A DNA stretch of 64,000 nt. Source: Colwellia hornerae. GTDB taxonomy: Bacteria > Pseudomonadota > Gammaproteobacteria > Enterobacterales > Alteromonadaceae. Shown here piece after piece: positions 7,207-15,090 of the stretch. The translations under genes and the position numbers were made by a program. The stretch lies in contig NZ_VOLR01000012.1 in the NCBI RefSeq assembly GCF_007954355.1, positions 88,662 through 152,661 on the forward strand. Reading direction: 5' to 3'. Every line of letters starts with the position of its first letter. The first letter of the stretch is position 1. The notes beneath the pieces were generated by a model. That model made no database searches. It was given only the letters and a program-made list of their open reading frames with translations, and was not told the DNA's origin.

Positions 7207-9525
7207 CTATGATGCCGAGAATAAACTTGCGTTGCCTGCCATGGTGCGCTTATGTTGCGCCACCACACGTGCTAGGTTTTCAGCTGCCTCTTCGGCACGG
7301 ATACGCTCTAACGGGTTGTAATCAAATTCATTGCCAGCAATTTCTCTCAGCTCAATCAGGTCTGCAGACATTATATCCATGTGGGTCTGTTTAACGTCCT
7401 GGAAGGCGCATCCTTTACATACCACTGGATCGCAAGGATCGTTGTGCGAACGTGGGGTACTGTGGGCTCGGTGGCATGTGTTATGTGGTTTTGGGTGATT
7501 ACGGTGACCGCGCTTATAGACAAACTTGGCCATTTCTTCACTTTGTTGTTCAGGGAGCAGGTCGGCAAACTCAGCCTGATGACGCTTCTTGACCTGCTTA
7601 TTGAACTTCACGCTTTTGGAGAGTACTTTGAATACTCGTTTCAGATACGCGGGGAAACGACCAGCCATACTGATTGAGCCCATCAGTAGTGCTAGGATGT
7701 CTTCAGACGTTTTTTCAACATCAACTTCCGCTATAAGCATCTCCAGAGCCTTACTCTCTTCTTTGATGAGCCTAGTGGACTCCGTTTTTTCATCGTTTGT
7801 GAGTTTAACCTTGTACTGTAGTTGCTCGTGCTGCTCACGCGCTGCCGGTTCAGTGACATAGATTTCGGTGACGTCAGGATCAACGTGGCCAAGCTGGTGA
7901 CACAGTGCAAGCAACTCCCTATTTTCGTACTGATAGTGGTATATGAGAGCGTAAATCCGTCGAAATATGTGCGAGCCTTTGGCGGCGTCAGCATTATCAC
8001 CAAACACGAGTTGCAAGAATTTATTACCTGAAACACGGCTGGATTTCCCTTTGTTGTAGGAAAACTTGTAGGCTTTGATGTTGTAGTCGTGGTCAAGCGT
8101 GAAGCTAGGGACGTTGAATAGGCCAGTAGTTTCTATCGTGTTCCAGGCGTCTTTGAGGTCGAATAGCACCTGCAGTGCTTTGGTACTCCCACGATTTAGT
8201 GTGTACCAGTAGCGCTCGCCGTGCTTAGCATTGAAGAAGTAGGCTTGATACCAGCCATGCTCTTTATCAACGCAACGAAAATGTTCCGGCTTCGTTATCC
8301 CTACTACCGGGTCTTGGATTTCGGCTTCTCGGCGGGCGTTGTATGTCTGTAGTACGACAAAACAGGCAGACATCAAAGCTGTGATGCAATCAATTAGGGT
8401 CCACACACCATCCTCGGCGTTTGTGCTTAGGTTTGGGCTACCGCGATAAACGTTGATGCCCGTGAGCTGCTCTAACTCGTCCAAAGCCGGTGAAGACTCC
8501 AACACTGGGCTATAAAGTGTTTCTCGAATTGTTCTTAGGGAAAATTTGGTATTAATAGTAGCCTTCAAATCCCGGATGACTTGGATGATTAAGGGAGAAG
8601 CCTTGTGTATCCACAAGTGTGCAGTTCCCAGTAATTGAACAACTTGAACGGTATGAAGGTTGCGGGTCCGTGCAGATGGCTTACCAAGATCAAGCGACAG
8701 CTTACGTACGTTGGGGAACGGTAATATGCTGAGGTGATCCCCTTCATCCAGTCGTGCCAATTCGTTCCACTGGGAAAATAGCGTACTCAGGGTTTTTTCT
8801 TTTGGCTGAGACGGAGCCCCAACCCCAGCACTGGCGAACCTGTCACGGACTTTGAATCCCGATTCTCTTAGTTTGTAGGCAATTTGTTGGTACAGGTACT
8901 TGGGCACCATCCCCTGAATGTTTGATGCGCCGATCAGCTTGGTAAGTCGGTTAGCGTTCAGCGCTTGTACAGCTTCATCAATGTGAACAATGTGCTGTAT
9001 CGCTTCTACATCGTCCTTTATGGAGTGCCAGTATGCGTCCAGCCGTTGGGGGATCTGTAGCATTTGAGGTACGCCGCCATACTTTAGCTCCTGATGTAGT
9101 TTTTTGATATCTCGCTTAGAGATGCTCTCCAAGAGATAGTGATCGTTCAGCAGACCCCACTCGATGAATTTGATGGTGTTTGCAAACACCCCTGGGGCCC
9201 CATTTTTAGTGAATGAAGGCGTATGCTTAACACCCTGAGCGAAGAGGTCAATTCGGCGAATGACTGTCTGCGCATGGTGCGGATACAGCAAGAGCGGGAC
9301 GGGATGTTCAAAGCCGCCTGAGCCTGGGACCCAAATCTCAGCCAGATCTTTTTCTGATTCATAATGATATTCTTCAACGATGCTTTTGAACTTCAGTTTG
9401 GTGCCCACAATTTCCAATTTATCGTCATCAACTTGAAGTGAACGAGCAGTTTCCTGCAGGCGATCTGATTGCGCCACCTCAAACTCACGGAGTTCGTCCT
9501 GGCTTAAGAATTTGGCAACGCTCAT
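7207..9525 (-). CDS. Large tyrosine recombinase with complete catalytic set and C-terminal Cys/His cluster
   Basis: This 772-residue protein has a tyrosine recombinase catalytic domain in its second half. Readable active-site residues are Arg399 (YNARREAEI), Lys434 (NAKHGERYWY), His519 and Arg522 (HIFRR), His547 (LGH) and nucleophile Tyr556 (TEIYV). Unlike ordinary integrases, about 390 residues precede the catalytic core and 210 follow it. The tail holds a Cys/His cluster (C684, H685, H688, H694, C698, C703, C706) that could bind zinc. The gene overlaps the downstream end of the 1585-residue gene by four bases, so the two are translationally coupled. Two other tyrosine-recombinase-type proteins lie in the same operon. 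It is very likely an active strand-exchange enzyme; which DNA end it acts on is unknown. Confidence 0.82.
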   Translation of the reverse strand: MSVAKFLSQDELREFEVAQSDRLQETARSLQVDDDKLEIVGTKLKFKSIVEEYHYESEKDLAEIWVPGSGGFEHPVPLLLYPHHAQTVIRRIDLFAQGVKHTPSFTKNGAPGVFANTIKFIEWGLLNDHYLLESISKRDIKKLHQELKYGGVPQMLQIPQRLDAYWHSIKDDVEAIQHIVHIDEAVQALNANRLTKLIGASNIQGMVPKYLYQQIAYKLRESGFKVRDRFASAGVGAPSQPKEKTLSTLFSQWNELARLDEGDHLSILPFPNVRKLSLDLGKPSARTRNLHTVQVVQLLGTAHLWIHKASPLIIQVIRDLKATINTKFSLRTIRETLYSPVLESSPALDELEQLTGINVYRGSPNLSTNAEDGVWTLIDCITALMSACFVVLQTYNARREAEIQDPVVGITKPEHFRCVDKEHGWYQAYFFNAKHGERYWYTLNRGSTKALQVLFDLKDAWNTIETTGLFNVPSFTLDHDYNIKAYKFSYNKGKSSRVSGNKFLQLVFGDNADAAKGSHIFRRIYALIYHYQYENRELLALCHQLGHVDPDVTEIYVTEPAAREQHEQLQYKVKLTNDEKTESTRLIKEESKALEMLIAEVDVEKTSEDILALLMGSISMAGRFPAYLKRVFKVLSKSVKFNKQVKKRHQAEFADLLPEQQSEEMAKFVYKRGHRNHPKPHNTCHRAHSTPRSHNDPCDPVVCKGCAFQDVKQTHMDIMSADLIELREIAGNEFDYNPLERIRAEEAAENLARVVAQHKRTMAGNASLFSAS

Positions 9526-12500
9526 TCGTCACCCCCCTGAGTGGCATTTAGTAGTTGTTCTGCTTGTTGGTAAAACTCTGGTTCCGCAGCCTCAACGTAA
9601 CGTGAGAGGCCGAATACGAAGCGCATTTCCGGAGCAATGTACTCATCGAAATATTCTCGGGTGTGCTTAAGCATTAGGGAGTCACAGCGTTCAATAAACC
9701 AGCGCTGTTTCCGTAGGGTATTCGCAAATTCTTCAGGCCCAATAATCACGGTGTTGTATGGGCAGCCATCGCCACTATGACACTTGCGACCACCACACAA
9801 GCGTTGAGACTTGCTGGCCTTATCTACCGCCGCCCAGATGTCTTTGCAGGTAGAGCCATCGGGCAGGATAAACCAGCTCGGGATGTCGGTAGGTTGGCTC
9901 GGATTTTCTAGCAGTTTCAGGTCTATGTTGCCCTTAGATAGACCAAACTCGGGCAGTGATTTCACACCGCCATACCTGACTTGAACCATTGTTTCCAGTC
10001 GGCGCTGAAACTCTGCATTGTTGGCGTCATGAAACGCACGGGACAGGGGGTGATCGACATACCCGGCGGTTGTCTTTACTCCTGTATGGTTCCGTTCTTC
10101 TTGGCTCCTGCGGATATCGCCATCAACGCCTTCACGCACTTTGATCATGTGCTTAGCCAGCTGCTCAATCGTAAACTTCGGCAGGTCGTAGCGCTCCCTA
10201 AACGCATCAAGCGTAGAAGCATTCAGGAATGACAGGGAATCAGAATGCGGAGTTTCCCAAATGGTTTGCGGTGTCATCCCTAACTTGACCATGTTTGCAT
10301 GGTGCTTGCCGAGCAGCTCAATGGCCTCTTTCACGCTAGACTGGGCGGGTGTGACCTCGACATGCTTAGTGGATTTTCCCACCTTGTCTTTATAACCCTG
10401 GATGAAAAAGCGACCGGCAGGTAACGGATACGGTAGATTTTCGTGTGTGAGTGAGGCGATCACGTCTTTATTCCAGGTCGTATGGATCATTATACGGATA
10501 AAGCAGATCAGCAGGATCTGCCGGGGAAGCAAAAAAGGAGTCCAGAATAATGGTGCCATCGCTGTCGGCGATGCTTTGAACCAGCAATTGAATTCCGAGC
10601 CAATAAGTAGACTCTTACCGGGGCAATGAACAACCTGAACCATGGGGGTATCGGCGCGTAACTGCAAAAAAGCAGCGAGTACATTTTTACGTGAAAACTG
10701 CTCTATTATTTTTTTAGCGGCTTTGAAACTAGTTATCTCTCTAACCGCAGCCAGCCCGGCAAACTTTCGAACCGGTTCAGGGATCGGGTATGAGAACGAG
10801 CCGTCGTCACTGCGTTCAACAAGCGGGTTTATTTCGTCGAGCAATCTGTAGTAAAGCGCTAGTTCCCCCCTGCAAGCATCGGTAATGGCATCAATGGGCT
10901 TTTGGTAATACTCATTAATCTTTTCCTTTAGCTGCTTTGTCGACACATGCCTCTGGATTATAGGTGGCTTCAGTGGTTTTCCATTTTTTCCGACAGGGAT
11001 AATTAACTCACTGTGGCCTTGTTCCTCATTAGCAGAGAAACGCGATTTAAACTTACATTGCGAAATGCTCAGGCCGTTCGATATGCTGTCGCCGTAAACA
11101 CTCAGCAAGTAACGAAAACTCTCGGAGTGTCTGTTTTTCTTGGTTGGAATCTGCTCGAGGATATCCTCAAGCTGCTTCAGCCCTAAAATGACATCACGTT
11201 TCCTCAGATGACTAGCCGGTGAGGTTAAAAGGTTCCTCAGAGCCTGGTTAGATTTGTACTCTTCAATGGATACAACTGGATTATTTAGTGCATTGTATAG
11301 GATCTTTATTGTGTTTGAGATAGTGTTTATTCGTGATCTGAATAGCGGCGCAGTTAACGACTCTTTTGCTGCGCGTTGAATGGCCACAATTAGCATTCCG
11401 TTGGCGGGCACCCACCATTCTATGTCTGTAATATCAAAATCATAGATGCCAGTGCTATTTTTGCCATTGCGCTTGTCCTTGACGTTGAATTGTATCACCG
11501 TCATAGTCGGGGTCGGTGAAAACCGACAAGTGAATCGGATCTCCGACAGCAACCGCCCCTCAGATGTCTTTTCACCACTCAGGCTCAAGAGTGACAGTAT
11601 GGCATGAAAGTCTGTATCGTGAATACCTGTATCTCGAAGTTCGATTAGGTTCTCTATTGCCTTAAGCCCTTTAACCAACTTCCGTCGGTCGGTTTCCGAG
11701 AGCTTGCTGCTTAATAAGCTGGTCATCCCTACGCCACACTCTATATTTTGTTTGTTGATGAAGTGCTCGACAAGCGCCGACCACTGCTGTACTTGCGCTA
11801 TCGGTAGTGGCTTTGCTTTAGATAGTTTTCGGGCAGTTAATAATGATTTGGCGAGTAGCCCCTGTTTCTTGAAAAGATTCGGAGCTCGGTAAGTATCAAA
11901 TTTTACAGTGGACTGCTGACCTGCACTGTCTATCCCTGACAGGGTAAACGGTGAAATGCACTTAACCTTGCCACTTGCATCGAACCGGGTTTGAAAAGGG
12001 ATTTTATGTATACTGCTGGCCCCAGCGATGGGACCTGCCCATCTAGCCAAGAACACTCGAAACATGGTGCTATTTTGGTTAGGTCTAGCAAGGTTTTTCT
12101 GGTGCGATAGTAGCGTCTCAAATTCGATCAGTGCGTCAATCACCATCGCCTTGGTGATGTCGCCTCGCTTTGTATTAAGAAAAAATTTCAGTGATGTTGC
12201 GTTACTGTGAGAAATGTACTCCAGTATGTCGTATATGTTACAGGCGGAGGAATAATTCATTGGGGTGGATTCAGAGGCCAAAAGACACTCTGAAAGCAAT
12301 GTACCGGGGCGCATGAGACCTGACAATATATCGTTGTCAAATGGGAGATATTCAAATTTGCTCATATTCACTTTTTGTAAGGTGAAGTGGGCTTTCGGAG
12401 TACACGGCAGCGTGCGGGACAGATCCTGAGTCACGAAGCGGGTTCGGTATGAGAAGCAATTCACCTGATGCCCACGGCTAATTTCACCAGCATTTCTTCT

Positions 12501-14279
12501 GATAAAACCCCGTAATGCTCTACTCAAATTCGCGCTTGTTGCATTAACAATGAGAACCGATTCAACCTCTTTGTAGGCTTGATAAAGATCTCTAGGCGTA
12601 ATTTGACTTGGTGGTGACGTAAGCAGGACCTGGATATATGGGATATTGACCTGCTGTGTCAGGAATCGTAGAGCCTTTGAAACAGCGGTCCGTGAGTGGT
12701 AGGGCTCCGTGGATTGAGACTCCTTGTGAAATACGTCCCATTTTGTGTTTATAAAGCACATTTCAAGCAGTCCTCCAGTTTTTAGAAATACCTGTATTTC
12801 AGGGGCATGCGGATGGACAATCGCTCCCTCTTTTGTGGTAGCATGAGTGGCTGTATTTTCTCTCTCTTCTGCGGACAAACAGACTGCGGTTATGACCTTT
12901 TTCGCCACTCTTTCTCGTTTATCTAGATGCTTACGAAAAATCGTCTTTTTGTGAGCCGTGATAGCGCGTTCACCTAAGTCGCTATGCTGGGAAAGCATGG
13001 AAAAGATTGCATGTGCAAGGCTCGTGGGGGATTCTAGGCGGTCAATAATTTCGTGTGCCGCAGTAGCCTCCTGTGATAGCTTTTTGTCAGTTATTAATTT
13101 ACCAGAATGGGCAAACAGAAATGAACAACGGTCCTTGATGTAGCTTTTACCGAAAAGTGCACTCAAAGCGTTACGAATGTTGAGAGGAGCTGGATATGGA
13201 AGGGGGTGCTTCTCTGAATGGAGGGATAGGTTTGTCAGCGCTGTGTTTAGGATCGCATCAGCATCAGTAGGGCGGCAGTTTCCTTCGATATAATGACAGA
13301 TCTTATCTCCGCGACATTTTTTCGAGAACAAGGGAATAGCCCCCATAGGAAGCATTTGTTCATCACTCGAACGTATCTTGTCGCCAACTAGAAATCGGGT
13401 GGAGAATTCACAGGCACTAACCTTTATACCATCCAGGGTCTTGCCGCCGAGTTCTAATACAGAGCGAAGCTTAGCGCTCTTAGATCGCGCCAATTTTATG
13501 TTAGCTGATTGAAGTATATCTTCGAGTTGTGTGAACCCCTTGAGGACGTCAATGGCATTGAGAACGCCTGGCTGGCTATTCAGAACCTTTTTGATGTCTG
13601 TTGCGTTGGTAGATTTTGTAACAGTTTGCAATGCCAGTAACAAGTGTTGTGGGCCAGTCTTTTGGAGTGGTTCCTGTTGTGAGAATTTTGATGCTTGCTG
13701 CAGACTGAGATCCAGTAATCCACCAGACTGCATAAGGCCGGGCAATGCATCTGGATCGAAAATGACGTATGCTTTCGTTGTATTGTCGCCACGAATCCTA
13801 AGCGCCTGGATATCATTCGAGTAGCAAGGGGCAAGTGTTAGTGGCCCGACTTTCCGCCTAATGCTAGACACGAAGCCACACTGGCCGATTAGAGTACCGT
13901 CAGATAGCCTAAAATTGGTATCCGACAGCAAGGAGCGAAAGGCTGAACTGATCGAAGCTTTAGATTTGTCTATACATGACTCCAGTACAAGACGCCGTTC
14001 GAATACTTTGTAACCAGCGATCACATCGTTCACCGATACATTTTGCGAAGGTTCAAGTAGAAGGTTTTTCATATGGAGAGAGTCAAGGCCGGCTATAGCA
14101 AGGTGTAACGCATTCTTTAATTGATAGCATATGGTCTTATTGGTTGTACGTATCCTCAGTAAACTCAACATTGCTTCAAGTAAGCAGTCACCAGAAACAG
14201 TCAAATTACCAAGTGTCAGTTTGTTTGTACTTATTTTATACTCTTTTTCAGTGTACTTCGAGACCGTAAACATAGCCAA
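9522..14279 (-). CDS. Giant repeat-module protein with degenerate tyrosine-recombinase-like C-terminus
   Basis: This is a 1585-residue protein, the first gene of the element operon. Six diverged modules of about 120 residues can be read by eye near 29-142, 177-296, 495-615, 650-766, 801-920 and 955-1081. Each begins near a G(G/T)LL-type helix, has a middle helix like DVLKGFTQLEDIL or DVILGLKQLEDIL, and usually ends in a strand like CEFSTRF or CKFKSRF. A diverged seventh may lie near 1128-1235. Residues about 1255-1410 resemble a tyrosine recombinase core ending in NHTGVKTTAGYVDHP with Tyr1407. However, the first catalytic Arg position reads TTWNK and no HxxR is seen. The tail has a possible zinc cluster (C1495, C1500, H1501, C1506). 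It is probably a DNA-recognition or structural partner of the intact recombinases, an inference. Confidence 0.75.
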   Translation of the reverse strand: MAMFTVSKYTEKEYKISTNKLTLGNLTVSGDCLLEAMLSLLRIRTTNKTICYQLKNALHLAIAGLDSLHMKNLLLEPSQNVSVNDVIAGYKVFERRLVLESCIDKSKASISSAFRSLLSDTNFRLSDGTLIGQCGFVSSIRRKVGPLTLAPCYSNDIQALRIRGDNTTKAYVIFDPDALPGLMQSGGLLDLSLQQASKFSQQEPLQKTGPQHLLLALQTVTKSTNATDIKKVLNSQPGVLNAIDVLKGFTQLEDILQSANIKLARSKSAKLRSVLELGGKTLDGIKVSACEFSTRFLVGDKIRSSDEQMLPMGAIPLFSKKCRGDKICHYIEGNCRPTDADAILNTALTNLSLHSEKHPLPYPAPLNIRNALSALFGKSYIKDRCSFLFAHSGKLITDKKLSQEATAAHEIIDRLESPTSLAHAIFSMLSQHSDLGERAITAHKKTIFRKHLDKRERVAKKVITAVCLSAEERENTATHATTKEGAIVHPHAPEIQVFLKTGGLLEMCFINTKWDVFHKESQSTEPYHSRTAVSKALRFLTQQVNIPYIQVLLTSPPSQITPRDLYQAYKEVESVLIVNATSANLSRALRGFIRRNAGEISRGHQVNCFSYRTRFVTQDLSRTLPCTPKAHFTLQKVNMSKFEYLPFDNDILSGLMRPGTLLSECLLASESTPMNYSSACNIYDILEYISHSNATSLKFFLNTKRGDITKAMVIDALIEFETLLSHQKNLARPNQNSTMFRVFLARWAGPIAGASSIHKIPFQTRFDASGKVKCISPFTLSGIDSAGQQSTVKFDTYRAPNLFKKQGLLAKSLLTARKLSKAKPLPIAQVQQWSALVEHFINKQNIECGVGMTSLLSSKLSETDRRKLVKGLKAIENLIELRDTGIHDTDFHAILSLLSLSGEKTSEGRLLSEIRFTCRFSPTPTMTVIQFNVKDKRNGKNSTGIYDFDITDIEWWVPANGMLIVAIQRAAKESLTAPLFRSRINTISNTIKILYNALNNPVVSIEEYKSNQALRNLLTSPASHLRKRDVILGLKQLEDILEQIPTKKNRHSESFRYLLSVYGDSISNGLSISQCKFKSRFSANEEQGHSELIIPVGKNGKPLKPPIIQRHVSTKQLKEKINEYYQKPIDAITDACRGELALYYRLLDEINPLVERSDDGSFSYPIPEPVRKFAGLAAVREITSFKAAKKIIEQFSRKNVLAAFLQLRADTPMVQVVHCPGKSLLIGSEFNCWFKASPTAMAPLFWTPFLLPRQILLICFIRIMIHTTWNKDVIASLTHENLPYPLPAGRFFIQGYKDKVGKSTKHVEVTPAQSSVKEAIELLGKHHANMVKLGMTPQTIWETPHSDSLSFLNASTLDAFRERYDLPKFTIEQLAKHMIKVREGVDGDIRRSQEERNHTGVKTTAGYVDHPLSRAFHDANNAEFQRRLETMVQVRYGGVKSLPEFGLSKGNIDLKLLENPSQPTDIPSWFILPDGSTCKDIWAAVDKASKSQRLCGGRKCHSGDGCPYNTVIIGPEEFANTLRKQRWFIERCDSLMLKHTREYFDEYIAPEMRFVFGLSRYVEAAEPEFYQQAEQLLNATQGGDE

Positions 14280-14343
14280 TCCTTGATAGATACCTTAGAA
14301 TATAAGTTGAAAAACCTAAAACCAAGTACTAATATAAAGTTAG

Positions 14344-14359
14344 AGTCGGTCAGTCGGTC
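14344..14359. repeat. Tandem 8-bp repeat near the element's right boundary
   Basis: AGTCGGTC occurs twice head to tail (14344-14351 and 14352-14359) and is followed by TGTC. It lies between the first element gene and the point where PhoH homology begins (about 14390). It may belong to the recombinase end site. No matching copy is obvious at the left boundary. Confidence 0.5.
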
Positions 14360-14389
14360 TGTCAAGAATTAATACTAGCATACCCATCA

Positions 14390-14926
14390 GCACTGTTAGC
14401 GCTGGCATCAGCGCTTGAGCAAGTGATAGAACGTGGCTTATACGATAAAGTTATCGTTACGCGCAGTACTCCTGAAATAGCTGAGTCCATTGGCTTTTTA
14501 CCCGGAACAGAAGAAGAAAAAATGGCGCCTTGGCTCGCGGCTATTACCGATTCATTAGAAGTATTACATAAGCAAGATGAAAATATGAATGGTAGCCTTG
14601 ATTACATTATGGAAAAAGCGAATATTCAGTTTAAGTCAGTGAATTTTATGCGTGGCAGAAGCATTCAAAATTCTTTGGTCTTACTCGATGAATGTCAAAA
14701 CTTAACGGCATCGCAATTAAAAACAATTATCACCCGTTGTGGCGAGGGGACCAAGCTGGTTTGTTCAGGTAATCTTGCCCAAATCGATAGTAATTATTTA
14801 ACTGCGGTTACCTCAGGGTTGACCTATATTGTTGAACGCTTTAAAGACTTTTCAGGTAGCTCAACCATTAATTTAAATGGTGTGGTGAGAAGCCGGTTAG
14901 CTGCTTTTGCCGAGGAAAATTTATAG
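14390..14926 (+). pseudogene. PhoH-family ATPase, N-terminal half missing
   Basis: From 14390 the plus strand reads ALLALASALEQVIERGLYD, which aligns with the segment directly after the Walker A of YlaK-type PhoH proteins. It continues through IGFLPGTEEEKMAPWL, FMRGRSIQNSLVLLDECQN (Walker B) and IITRCGEGTKLVCSG to a normal C-terminus at 14926. The N-terminal PIN domain and the P-loop (GxxGTGKT) are absent; the frame runs open back to 14333 into unrelated sequence. A GTG at 14423 could start a 167-residue remnant. PhoH proteins are ATP-binding, RNA-related enzymes, and loss of the P-loop should abolish activity. The recombinase element directly upstream probably caused the truncation. Confidence 0.85.
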
Positions 14927-14953
14927 GATCAGTTGATTTTATTTTTGATATTT

Positions 14954-14982
14954 AAAAGGCTCATTTTTGAGCCTTTTGTTTT
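14954..14982 (+). terminator. Rho-independent terminator after phoH remnant
   Basis: AAAAGGCTCA (14954-14963) pairs with TGAGCCTTTT (14968-14977) around a 4-base loop and is followed by GTTTTT. Confidence 0.85.
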
Positions 14983-15090
14983 TGATAATTGACCGACTTA
15001 GCCGAGCGACTAGTTATCAAAGACTATTTTAAGTAAGATGTATTAATCGCCATCAATTAAATTTATCTGAATAAATATAAGGTTGCAACA

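Larger units (their letters stand above)
2311..14389 (-). mobile_element. Six-gene tyrosine-recombinase/helicase element inserted next to phoH-family gene
   Basis: Six minus-strand genes from 14279 to 2363 overlap or lie 2 bases apart, forming one operon. They encode a very large repeat protein with a recombinase-like C-terminus, an intact tyrosine recombinase, two small coiled-coil proteins, a RecD-like helicase and a second tyrosine recombinase. The DNA is visibly richer in G+C than both flanks. The left flank is a truncated brxA and the right flank a phoH-family gene without its N-terminal half. Both support insertion or an insertion-linked deletion. The limits given are approximate: left after the brxA stop, right where PhoH homology resumes. 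No clear terminal inverted repeats or target duplications could be seen, and there is no obvious cargo. Confidence 0.7.

Noticed and set aside
14280..14400. tRNA gene as integration site
   Set aside because: No tRNA cloverleaf or tRNA 3' end is present at either boundary; the right flank is a phoH-family gene.
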